From Bradyrhizobium sp. CCBAU 53340 (GTDB lineage Bacteria > Pseudomonadota > Alphaproteobacteria > Rhizobiales > Xanthobacteraceae), in NCBI RefSeq assembly GCF_015291645.1, contig NZ_CP030055.1:1798001-1862000 (forward strand): 64,000 nt of DNA. Reading direction: 5' to 3'. This document shows, one piece after another, positions 1-6,915 of the stretch. Below the pieces are notes generated by a model. The model had not been told where the DNA came from and made no database searches. It was given only the letters and a program-made list of their open reading frames with translations. Position numbers and translations under genes: made by a program. The first letter of the stretch is position 1; each line of letters opens with the position of its first letter.

Positions 1-470
1 TGGGCGTGCGGAACGCGTGCTCGCATCCATCGTGCGGCGACCTCGCGCTCATGTGCGCTGCCGCCGGGCGGCTGGTAGTTGAGATGCGCGGTCAGGCCCG
101 ATTGCGCGCGAATGGCCTCAAAGCCGGCGATGATGCGCTCGTCGAGCTGCGCCTCGAGCGGATGCGGCGGAACGTTCATCGAGAGGTCGATCGTAACAGG
201 ATGCGGCAGGTCGACCGCGCGGCGCGCGCTGGTCTCCGACACGAACGATCCCTGGCCGACGCGGGCCTCCATGATGCCGCGGCGCCGCGCCTCGGTGTAG
301 GCGCGCGTCACCGTGGTGAGGTCGATCCCCAGCGCTTTGGCGAGGGCGCGCTGCGTCGGCAATTGTTGTCCCCGCACCAGCCGGCCGGCGGCAATGTCGG
401 CTTCCATGGCCTCGACGATGCGCTGGTAGCGCGGCCCTGACAGCTCCGAGATTGTAGGGGTCCAGTCCAT
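1..470 (-). CDS. MocR/PdxR-type transcriptional regulator, N-terminal part (runs off window)
   Basis: The reverse-strand reading frame open to the window edge encodes an N-terminal winged-helix GntR-type DNA-binding domain (residues about 8-75, with RYQRIVEAMEADI, LPTQRALAKALGIDLTTVTRAY) followed by a linker and the start of a class I aminotransferase-like region (YQPPGGSAHER). That order is the MocR family: a GntR head fused to a PLP-binding aminotransferase fold used as an effector domain. The rest lies outside the window. The ATG at 470 is chosen; an in-frame ATG at 485 is possible but overlaps the operator-like repeat. It is divergent from the DUF983 gene, so it probably controls that promoter and its own. 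The ligand cannot be inferred. Confidence 0.8.
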   Translation of the reverse strand, partial: MDWTPTISELSGPRYQRIVEAMEADIAAGRLVRGQQLPTQRALAKALGIDLTTVTRAYTEARRRGIMEARVGQGSFVSETSARRAVDLPHPVTIDLSMNVPPHPLEAQLDERIIAGFEAIRAQSGLTAHLNYQPPGGSAHEREVAARWMRARVPHA

Positions 471-479
471 GCAATTTAG

Positions 480-524
480 ATCCATATCTTTGAATGTATG
501 GATACAAGATATTATTGTATGGAT
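480..524. promoter_or_regulatory. Operator-like repeats between mocR-type gene and DUF983 gene
   Basis: TGTATGGAT occurs twice in direct orientation at 495-503 and 516-524, exactly 21 bp (two helical turns) apart. An inverted ATCCATA lies at 480-486. MocR-family regulators (GabR, TauR, PdxR) are known to bind direct repeats in divergent promoters, so this is a good candidate operator. That it binds the adjacent regulator is inference. Confidence 0.5.
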
Positions 525-548
525 CAGCAAAACGGAAGAGGTGTGGTC

Positions 549-980
549 ATGACGACCGGTTCAGTCTCCCTGGCAAAGGCGATGTGGCGCGGCTTTCGCG
601 GCAAGTGCCCGAATTGCGGCGAAGGGCATATGTTCGGCCGTTTCCTGAAAGTGGCCCACACTTGCGATCATTGCGGCGAGGAACTGTTCCACCAGCGCGC
701 CGACGATTTTCCCGCCTATCTGGTGATGGTCGTGGTCGGCCACCTCGTGGTTCCGGCGATCCTCGCGATCGAGACCGCCTATGCGCCGCCGGTCTGGCTG
801 CAACTCGCGGTGTGGCTGCCGGTGACGCTGTTTGCTTCGCTGGCGCTGCTGCAACCGACCAAGGGCGCCATCGTCGGTCTGCAATGGCAGATCGGCATGC
901 ATGGATTTGAGGCGAGCAAGCTGCGGCGCGAAGCCGCCGAGCTTGCGCCGGTGCTGGTGAAGGCACAGCGCGCGGCCTGA
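549..980 (+). CDS. DUF983 family zinc-ribbon membrane protein
   Basis: A 143-residue protein with an N-terminal zinc ribbon (CPNC at residues 20-23 and CDHC at 39-42), followed by two hydrophobic segments (about 57-75 and 82-102) and a short basic tail. This is the DUF983 layout, a family of small inner-membrane proteins of unknown function common in alphaproteobacteria. The frame is open from 498, but the GGAAGAGG sequence at 534-541 lies 7 bases before the ATG at 549, which is taken as the start. It is divergently transcribed from the MocR-type gene and shares the operator-like repeats with it. Confidence 0.85.
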   Translation: MTTGSVSLAKAMWRGFRGKCPNCGEGHMFGRFLKVAHTCDHCGEELFHQRADDFPAYLVMVVVGHLVVPAILAIETAYAPPVWLQLAVWLPVTLFASLALLQPTKGAIVGLQWQIGMHGFEASKLRREAAELAPVLVKAQRAA

Positions 981-1044
981 GGCAGCACGCGGCGTTTACA
1001 TCGCACAGGTCGTCGCTACACTCCATCGCATCAAAACAAGAACG

Positions 1045-1770
1045 ATGGAAACGCCGATGGCCACACGCGCAAGAACCTTCCTGCTTTGTCATGGCGCGTG
1101 GTCCGGTGGATGGGCCTGGAAGAAGATGCATCCGCTGATGGCGCAGGCCGGCCACCGCCTGGTCGCGCCCACCTACACCGGGCTCGGCGAGCGCGCGCAT
1201 CTCGCCAGTCCCGCGGTCGATCTCGATACGCACATCCAGGACATTCTCAACGTCATCAAGTTCGAGGATCTCGACGACATCGTGCTGCTCGGCCACAGCT
1301 ATGGCGGCATGGTCGCCACCGGCGTCGCCGATCGCGCGCGTGAGCGCGTGACGCAATTGATCTATCTCGACGCTTTCGTGCCGCGCGACGGCCATTCGCT
1401 GTTCGATCTCAACGAGGGCGGGCGCGAGCCGATGCGCAAGGCCGCAAGCGCCGGCGATGGTTACCGTATCCCGCCAAATCCGCCGCCATCAGATACGCCG
1501 CAGGCCGATCTCGACTGGCTCAACGCGCGCCGCATCAACATGCCGATCAAATGCTTCGAGACGAAGCTGAAGCTTCAGCACGCCGAGCCGGCGATGCCGC
1601 GCAGCTACATCTATTGCAAGCGCATTCCGCCGGGCGATGTGTTCGGGCAATTCGCAAGGCGCGCGAAGAGCGAGGAGGGCTGGCGCTATTTCGAGCTCGA
1701 CGCCAGCCACGCGCCGAACGTCACGGCGCCGGAAGCGTTGATGGGCGTGCTGAACGAGATCGTCGTCTAG
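1045..1770 (+). CDS. alpha/beta fold hydrolase (esterase/salicylate-esterase-like)
   Basis: A 241-residue single-domain alpha/beta hydrolase. It shows the oxyanion-region HGAW motif (residues 16-19), the nucleophile elbow GHSYGG with Ser85, and a late DASHAPN segment carrying the likely catalytic His. The layout resembles the plant methyl-esterase/HNL-like bacterial hydrolases (EstC type), which cleave small esters. No signal peptide is seen, so it is probably cytoplasmic. An ATG at 1057 preceded by GGAAA is an equally plausible start. The substrate is unknown. The gene stands alone, followed by an intergenic palindrome. Confidence 0.8.
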   Translation: METPMATRARTFLLCHGAWSGGWAWKKMHPLMAQAGHRLVAPTYTGLGERAHLASPAVDLDTHIQDILNVIKFEDLDDIVLLGHSYGGMVATGVADRARERVTQLIYLDAFVPRDGHSLFDLNEGGREPMRKAASAGDGYRIPPNPPPSDTPQADLDWLNARRINMPIKCFETKLKLQHAEPAMPRSYIYCKRIPPGDVFGQFARRAKSEEGWRYFELDASHAPNVTAPEALMGVLNEIVV

Positions 1771-1780
1771 TTTCTCCGCC

Positions 1781-1881
1781 GTCATTTCGGGGCTCGCGAA
1801 GCGAGAACCCGGAATCCATCAGGCGGCAGAGTCGGTGGATGAATGGATTCCGGGTTCGTGCTGCGCACGCCCCGGAATGAC
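1781..1881. repeat. Intergenic palindrome, family A (GTCATTTCGGGG...CCCCGGAATGAC)
   Basis: A long imperfect inverted repeat. The left arm runs GTCATTTCGGGGCTCGCGAA and the right arm ends CGCACGCCCCGGAATGAC, with an inner pair GAATCCAT / ATGGATTC. Related copies lie at 19734, 39409 and 45832. It separates the hydrolase gene from rnpB. Confidence 0.8.
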
Positions 1882-1920
1882 AGCATTTGAATGGTAGGCG
1901 CCCGGCCCAAATAAATTGGT

Positions 1921-1952
1921 GAGGGGTCCGATGCGTTGGCATCGAACCCCTC
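1921..1952 (-). terminator. Hairpin downstream of rnpB
   Basis: On the minus strand GAGGGGTTCGATGC pairs with GCATCGGACCCCTC around a short loop, and an AT-rich stretch (CACCAATTTATTT) follows. It begins about 10 bases after the rnpB 3' end, the right place and orientation for its terminator. Confidence 0.6.
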
Positions 1953-1962
1953 GTTGCAAGAT

Positions 1963-2380
1963 ATCAGCCGGCCTGTAAGCCGGGTTCTGTAGGGCACCGC
2001 CCGCTTGCGCGAGCGATACGTGACGGCCATTCCTCTGGGGCCATGTTTGCACATGGCCTCGAGCAACCTACCCGGACGGCGGGCCTGACATCGCCCCGCG
2101 GCGTTATCGCTTTCGCGAATAGCCCGCTTAAGCCGTCCCTATTCGGTTTTGCTCCCGGTGGGGTTTACCATGCCGGCTCCGTTGCCGGAGCCGCGGTGCG
2201 CTCTTACCGCACCTTTTCACCCTTACTTCCTCCGAGGAGGGAGCGGTTCGTTCTCTGTGGCACTTTCCCTGGGGTCGCCCCCGCCGGACGTTATCCGGCA
2301 CCGCATGTCAAGGGAGCCCGGACTTTCCTCCCCGGCGGCCTTTCGGCACATGCCGGAGCGGCCGTCCGGCCGACTGACTG
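1963..2380 (-). ncRNA. rnpB: RNase P RNA component, bacterial type A
   Basis: The minus strand carries both hallmark segments of the RNase P catalytic RNA. These are GGAGGAAAGTCCGGGCTCC (plus 2313-2331) near the 5' end and the universally conserved ACAGAACCCGGCTTACAG (plus 1974-1991) near the 3' end, which together form helix P4. The length of about 418 nt and the GC-rich P1/P2 strands (GGCCGGACGGCCGCTCCGGC) fit alphaproteobacterial type A RNAs. With the RnpA protein it removes 5' leaders from pre-tRNAs. Exact ends are estimated from the terminal helices to within about 10 nt. Reading frames across this stretch are incidental. Confidence 0.95.
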
Positions 2381-2385
2381 ACAAG

Positions 2386-2414
2386 GCAATGGGCATTTGT
2401 GACGGTTTCGTCAA
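2386..2414 (-). promoter_or_regulatory. Candidate rnpB promoter
   Basis: On the minus strand TTGACG (plus 2409-2414) lies 17 bases before CATTGC (plus 2386-2391), just upstream of the estimated rnpB 5' end. The -35 is good but the -10 is poor, as is common in alphaproteobacteria. Confidence 0.35.
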
Positions 2415-2527
2415 GCCAAGATCGCCGCGCACACAGTGCCTGAAATAATTTATCCTGAAGATGTCGTTTGGAGCGGGCCCCGTTCGACTGGATGTCGGCG
2501 ACCCAGCCGAACAACAGGAGTTGAGCG

Positions 2528-2884
2528 ATGCAATATTTGCTGCTGATCTATGGGAACGAGGCGGAAAAGATGAAGATGGACCCGACCGAGCGCAAGAAGC
2601 TGTCGGCGGAGTACGGCGCCTATACGCAGTCCATCGTCCAGAGCGGCAACTTCAAGGCCGGCGACGGGCTTCAGCCGACCACGACCGCGACCACCGTGCG
2701 GGTTCGTGACGGCAAGATCATGACCACCGATGGTCCGTTCGCAGAGACCCGTGAGCAACTCGCCGGCTACTATCTGGTCGAGGCCAAGGATCTTGATGCC
2801 GCCATCGGGATGGCAGCGGGGATTCCCGGCGCCAAGGACGGGTCGATCGAAGTCCGGCCGGTCATGATCTACGACAACAAGTGA
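2528..2884 (+). CDS. YCII/DGPF-domain protein
   Basis: A 118-residue YCII-related protein. It begins MQYLLLIYG, the typical opening beta strand, and carries the DGPF motif at residues 68-71 followed by [14 protein letters not shown]. These small ferredoxin-like-fold proteins (PhnB/YCII type) are encoded next to ECF42 sigma factors in many bacteria. Here the stop codon overlaps the GTG start of the sigma gene (GTGA), so the two are translationally coupled. Its biochemical role is not established; it may be an effector or partner of the sigma factor. Confidence 0.9.
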   Translation: MQYLLLIYGNEAEKMKMDPTERKKLSAEYGAYTQSIVQSGNFKAGDGLQPTTTATTVRVRDGKIMTTDGPFAETREQLAGYYLVEAKDLDAAIGMAAGIPGAKDGSIEVRPVMIYDNK

Positions 2885-4116
2885 TCTCGCAGGCCGACAT
2901 CGGCGGCATATTTCGCGACGAGGCGGGGCGGGCACTCGCTACGCTGATCCGCCTCGTCGGCGATTTCGATCTGGCCGAGGACGCGCTCCAGGACGCTTTT
3001 GCCGTCGCACTGGAGCGCTGGTCGGCCGCCGATTTGCCCGAAAATCCGCGCGCCTGGCTGGTCAATGTCGCGCGCAACAAGGCGATCGATCGTGTCCGCC
3101 GCCAGGCCGCCTTTCGCGGCAAGCAGCAGGCGCTCCTGCATGAGCTCGAGCTGAACGCAGAGGTGCCGGCCGAGCCGCCGGCGATGCTCGATGACGACAT
3201 GCTGCGGCTGATCTTCACCTGCTGCCATCCGGCGTTCGCAGCCGAGGTTCAGGTCGCGCTGACGCTGCGCACGGTCTGCGGCCTCTCCACCGCGCAGATC
3301 GCGCGCGCCTTTCTCGTCGGTGAGGATGCGATGGCGCAGCGTCTCGTCCGCGCCAAGCAGAAGATCAGGCTCGCCGGCATTCCCTACGAGGTGCCCGAGC
3401 GCGACGCGCTGGCCCCGCGGCTCGATGGTGTGCTTACGGTGATCTATCTCGTCTTCACCGAAGGCTATGCCGCGACCTCGGGCGCGGACCTGATGCGGCC
3501 CGATCTTGCGGCCGAAGCCATCAGGCTCTGCCGTCTGCTCGGCGGACTGATGCCCGATCGCGCGGCGATCAAGGGCCTGCTGGCGTTGATGCTGCTGCAC
3601 GATGCGCGGCGCGCCGGGCGCGAGACGGCGGCCGGCGACGTGGTCCTGCTGGAAGAGCAGGATCGCTCGCTCTGGAATCGCGCGCAGATCGAGGAAGGCC
3701 TGCGGCTCGTCGATGACGCGCTACGCCTCGCGGGCCGGCCGCACCCTTATGCGGTGCAGGCTGCGATTGCCGCGCTGCATGCCCGCGCACCAAGCTTCGA
3801 GGAGACTGATTGGCCGCAGATCGCCGGGCTCTACGAAGTGCTCCTGCGCATCAATCCGTCGCCGGTGATCGAACTGAACCACGCCGCCGCGATCTCGATG
3901 GTCGACGGCCCGGCGCGCGCGCTCGATCTCGTCGACGCGATTACCGCGCGTGGCGGCCTCGATGGTTACGAGCTGCTGCCGGCCGTGCGCGCCGATCTGT
4001 TGCGGCGGCTCGGCCGCAAGGATGACGCGCGCGAGGCTTATCGTGTGACGAGCGCGGCGACGCAGCTGGAGCCGTTACGACGGCTGTATGCGCGGCGGGT
4101 GAGGGAGATGGATTGA
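2881..4116 (+). CDS. ECF42-type RNA polymerase sigma factor
   Basis: A 411-residue protein. Residues 1-170 hold sigma region 2 ([32 protein letters not shown]) and region 4 ([21 protein letters not shown]). A long helical C-terminal extension (DUF6596/TPR-like, about 180-411) replaces an anti-sigma factor. The motif FTCCHPAF between the regions and the DGPF partner upstream identify group ECF42, in which the C-terminal domain is required for activity. The start is GTG at 2881, overlapping the partner's stop. No anti-sigma gene is present. An intergenic palindrome follows. Confidence 0.92.
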   Translation: MISQADIGGIFRDEAGRALATLIRLVGDFDLAEDALQDAFAVALERWSAADLPENPRAWLVNVARNKAIDRVRRQAAFRGKQQALLHELELNAEVPAEPPAMLDDDMLRLIFTCCHPAFAAEVQVALTLRTVCGLSTAQIARAFLVGEDAMAQRLVRAKQKIRLAGIPYEVPERDALAPRLDGVLTVIYLVFTEGYAATSGADLMRPDLAAEAIRLCRLLGGLMPDRAAIKGLLALMLLHDARRAGRETAAGDVVLLEEQDRSLWNRAQIEEGLRLVDDALRLAGRPHPYAVQAAIAALHARAPSFEETDWPQIAGLYEVLLRINPSPVIELNHAAAISMVDGPARALDLVDAITARGGLDGYELLPAVRADLLRRLGRKDDAREAYRVTSAATQLEPLRRLYARRVREMD

Positions 4117-4120
4117 GTTC

Positions 4121-4204
4121 GTCATGGCCGGGCTTGTCCCGGCCATCCACGTGTTTCCGCGTCGTGATCAAGACGTGGATGCCCGGGACAAGCCCGGGCA
4201 TGAC
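4121..4204. repeat. Intergenic palindrome, family C (GTCATGGCCGGG...CCCGGGCATGAC)
   Basis: Outer arms GTCATGGCCGGGCTTGTCCC and GGGACAAGCCCGGGCATGAC, with inner arms around CACGT. A close copy lies at 62180-62264, almost 58 kb away. It sits between the sigma gene and the convergent amidase and could act as a bidirectional transcription stop. Confidence 0.8.
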
Positions 4205-4235
4205 GGAGCAAGAGGCTACGCTCGCAAGATGGCTA

Positions 4236-5099
4236 TTATTTCGACCCGACGGTCGTCCCATCCGCGGGCAGGCTCGCCAGCAGCGCCTGCAAGGTCGACA
4301 GCGTCGAGTGATCGGCAACACCGTCGAGGCGCGCGGGACGGAAGTGGCGCTGGAAGGCGGTGATGACTTCCATGGTCGAGGCGTCGTATTTGCCCGATAG
4401 CGGCACGCCATAGCCATAGCGCGCGAGCGCCTGCTGAAGGCTCAGCACCTCGTCGCTGATGGTGCCGAGCATCAGGGTTTCGCCGCGCACGATTGGCGTC
4501 GGCGTCACCCAGTGACCGACGCCGGAATTGGCCAGGGAATGCCAGGGAAATTTCTCGCCGGGATCCTTCTTGCGCGCGGGCGCGACGTCGGAATGGCCGA
4601 GCACCCGTTGCGGTGCGATCTTGCGGCGGAGGATGATGCCGCGGCACAGCGCGATCACGGCGGCGATCTGGCGCAGCGGATATTCCGGATAGCCCCAATC
4701 ATGGCCGCGATTGATGATCTCGATCCCGATGGAGCAGGAATTGATGTCATCCTCGCCGGCCCAGGACGAGACGCCGGCGTGCCAGGCGCGCCTGGCCTCG
4801 GGCACGCATTGCACGATGCGGCCGTCCTCCAGCACCACATAATGGGCCGACACCTCGGTGCCGGCCGTGCACAGCCGCGCCAGCGCGCCCTCGACGTCGG
4901 GCATGCCGGTGTAATGCAGCACGATCATGTCGGGCTGCCGCCCCCTGTTGCGCTCGCCGTGATTGGGTGAGGGGATGACGTCGGAGACGATCGACGAATC
5001 CGGGTCGAACGTCCGCATGTTCGCCGCGGCCTTGGGAACCGGGAGTACGCGCTGACGCTTCGAATCAGTACCAGACGGCGTGGACGGACCGGACGACAT
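4236..5099 (-). CDS. N-acetylmuramoyl-L-alanine amidase (AmpD-like) with peptidoglycan-binding domain
   Basis: A 287-residue protein with an amidase_2 domain (about 35-190): VLHYTGM contains the first zinc His, GIEIINRG the core strand, and GHSDVAPARKKDPG the second His and the Asp region. A C-terminal PG_binding_1 domain (about 215-285) follows, with LQQALARYGYGVPLSGKYD and ITAFQRHFRPARLDG. It cleaves the amide between N-acetylmuramic acid and L-alanine of muropeptides and resembles AmiD/AmpD proteins used in cell-wall recycling. No convincing signal peptide is visible. The start is uncertain: a TTG at 5105 and an ATG at 5018 are also in frame. It is divergent from the dcw cluster. Confidence 0.9.
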   Translation of the reverse strand: MSSGPSTPSGTDSKRQRVLPVPKAAANMRTFDPDSSIVSDVIPSPNHGERNRGRQPDMIVLHYTGMPDVEGALARLCTAGTEVSAHYVVLEDGRIVQCVPEARRAWHAGVSSWAGEDDINSCSIGIEIINRGHDWGYPEYPLRQIAAVIALCRGIILRRKIAPQRVLGHSDVAPARKKDPGEKFPWHSLANSGVGHWVTPTPIVRGETLMLGTISDEVLSLQQALARYGYGVPLSGKYDASTMEVITAFQRHFRPARLDGVADHSTLSTLQALLASLPADGTTVGSK

Positions 5100-5529
5100 A
5101 AACAACTCGGGATAGGACGAGAATGGGCCAAGCCCTTCTCTTTACTATTCCTTTACCCTTCGCTCCGCGCAATCGCGCAGGTCGGTTAACGCGCGCATTT
5201 TCGGCCCAGTGTGTGGATGACGCATCACCGCCTGAGGACCTTTTCGAGATGTAACGAGCCGATCAACGCTTTCTTAACGCTAAGCGCCGTTACTGAGAGG
5301 TGAAGAGCCGACCCGCGTCCGGAGGCGGCCAAAAGCGTTTTTGGCTCGAAATCCCATGGTTGCCCGACATATTCCACTGGGAACACCGGGTTTGCCGCCT
5401 GGGACGACCGGGTTCGGCGTGCTTGCTGGACTGGGGCTTTGTCGTGGAACCGCCGCGACGCGGAGTTATTCGAGGCGTGATGGGCTGCTTCGCCCCCAAA
5501 TTCACCTGCGCACCCGGCAGGGGCGACGC
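5100..5529. promoter_or_regulatory. Promoter region of the dcw cluster
   Basis: This 430-base stretch between the amidase and rsmH holds no mraZ gene. It contains TTAC-N7-TTACC at 5142-5157 (CtrA-like, one mismatch in each half) and a pair of 16-bp near-identical direct repeats, CTGGGAACACCGGGTT at 5377-5392 and CTGGGACGACCGGGTT at 5399-5414. It also contains a GTG-started 77-codon frame (5300-5533) whose stop overlaps the rsmH start. The main dcw promoter should be here, but no clear -10/-35 pair was identified. Confidence 0.5.
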
Positions 5530-6519
5530 ATGAGCGACGCGCCGCACATTCCCGTGCTTGGCCGTGAGGCGATCGAGCATCTCGCGCCGCGCCAGGGCGG
5601 CGTTTATGTCGATGCCACCTTCGGAGCCGGCGGCTATACTCGCGTCATCCTCGATGTGCCGGGAACCCGCGTCATCGCGATTGATCGCGACCGTACCGCG
5701 ATCGCCGGCGGCGCCGGGCTGGTCGCGAGCGCTTCGGGCCGGCTGACGCTGGTCGAGGATCGTTTCTCGAATCTCGCCGAGGTCTGCGCCGCACAAGGCG
5801 TCGATGCGGTCGACGGCATCGTGATGGATGTCGGGGTGTCCTCGATGCAGCTCGACCAGGCTGGCCGCGGCTTCTCGTTCCGCCTCGACGGTCCGCTCGA
5901 CATGCGGATGGGGCAGTCCGGGCCGACGGCCGCCGATGTCGTCGCGCGCGCCTCGGAAAGCGACCTCGCCGACATCATCTACCTCTTTGGCGAGGAGCGG
6001 CATTCGCGCCGCATCGCCCGCGCCATCGTGGCTGACCGGCAGGAGACGCCATTCACCACCACGCGCGCACTCGCCGATCTGGTCGGCCGGGTGGTGCGTT
6101 CCAAGCCCGGCGACATTCATCCGGCGACACGGACCTTCCAGGCCCTGCGCATCTTCGTCAACGAAGAGCTCGAGGAACTTCAGACCGCACTTGCATCGGC
6201 CGAGCGGGTGCTCAAGCCCGGCGGCCGTCTCGTCGTGGTCTCGTTTCACTCGCTGGAAGACCGCATCGTCAAGAATTTCCTCTCCGAGCGCTCCAAGACC
6301 GGTGGCGGCTCGCGGCATCTGCCGGAGGTGGCGCAAACGACGCCGAGCTTCCAGTTGCTGACGCGGCGGCCCGTGATCGCCGGCGAGGCTGAGCTTGCGC
6401 ACAATCCGCGCGCCCGGTCCGCGAAGCTGCGCGCCGCCGAGCGCACCACGGCGCCGGCGCATGCCGATGACGAACCGTCGTCCTGGCCAAAACTCGCCGA
6501 CGTGATGAGGGGCGGTTAG
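5530..6519 (+). CDS. rsmH: 16S rRNA (cytosine(1402)-N(4))-methyltransferase RsmH
   Basis: A 329-residue SAM-dependent methyltransferase (MraW) that methylates N4 of C1402 in the ribosomal P site. It starts [13 protein letters not shown], followed by the SAM-binding [10 protein letters not shown] motif, [16 protein letters not shown], the [14 protein letters not shown] signature, and [15 protein letters not shown] near the end. The frame is open 63 codons further upstream, but family proteins begin here and GGCAGGGG at 5516-5523 lies 6 bases before the ATG at 5530. It is the first gene of the dcw cluster, and ftsL starts 3 bases after its stop. Confidence 0.95.
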   Translation: MSDAPHIPVLGREAIEHLAPRQGGVYVDATFGAGGYTRVILDVPGTRVIAIDRDRTAIAGGAGLVASASGRLTLVEDRFSNLAEVCAAQGVDAVDGIVMDVGVSSMQLDQAGRGFSFRLDGPLDMRMGQSGPTAADVVARASESDLADIIYLFGEERHSRRIARAIVADRQETPFTTTRALADLVGRVVRSKPGDIHPATRTFQALRIFVNEELEELQTALASAERVLKPGGRLVVVSFHSLEDRIVKNFLSERSKTGGGSRHLPEVAQTTPSFQLLTRRPVIAGEAELAHNPRARSAKLRAAERTTAPAHADDEPSSWPKLADVMRGG

Positions 6520-6522
6520 CAC

Positions 6523-6915
6523 ATGCGCTTCATCCACCTTCTCGTCATCGGCGCGCTGGTCTTCGCGGCCGCCTATGTCTACCGGATCAAGATGGAGTCC
6601 ACCGCTCGCGTCGAGAAGGTGCTGCGACTGCACGCCGAGATCCGCGAGCAGCGCGACGCGATCGCACAGCTGCGCTCCGAGTGGGCCAAGCTCGATGCGC
6701 CCCTGCGCCTGCAGGGCCTCGTCGAGCGGCATCTGCCGCTCAAGCCAGTCAACGGCACGCAATATGATTCGCTCAAGAACCTGCCGGACCGTCCGCCGCG
6801 GATGTTCAGGCCGGGCGAGCCTGATCCGATCGGGTCCATGATCAACACCATCGAAGCCGCCAGCGATCCGGATAGCGTGACAGGCTCCGTGCCTCAGTCC
6901 GAGGACAAGCAATGA
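6523..6915 (+). CDS. ftsL: Cell division protein FtsL
   Basis: A 130-residue bitopic protein with a short cytoplasmic N-terminus and a membrane segment at residues 3-20. A coiled-coil stretch follows (about 25-60, KVLRLHAEIREQRDAIAQLR), then a proline-rich tail. This is the alphaproteobacterial FtsL layout. FtsL pairs with FtsB/DivIC through the coiled coil and links FtsQ to FtsW/FtsI at the septum. The position between rsmH and ftsI supports the call more than sequence does, since FtsL is poorly conserved. Its end overlaps ftsI by four bases (ATGA). Confidence 0.9.
   Translation: MRFIHLLVIGALVFAAAYVYRIKMESTARVEKVLRLHAEIREQRDAIAQLRSEWAKLDAPLRLQGLVERHLPLKPVNGTQYDSLKNLPDRPPRMFRPGEPDPIGSMINTIEAASDPDSVTGSVPQSEDKQ

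Noticed and set aside
547..1395. 282-codon minus-strand frame over the DUF983 gene and hydrolase
   Set aside because: It lies antisense to two well-supported genes and its sequence is Arg/Pro/Ala-rich, as expected of a shadow in high-GC DNA.
2043..2448. Short protein frames across the rnpB region
   Set aside because: The region is structured RNA with RNase P signature segments; the frames have no family features.
5377..5414. Canonical MraZ box array
   Set aside because: MraZ boxes are three or four TGGGN units at 10-bp spacing; here there are only two copies at 22 bp, so the motif was kept only as an unexplained repeat.
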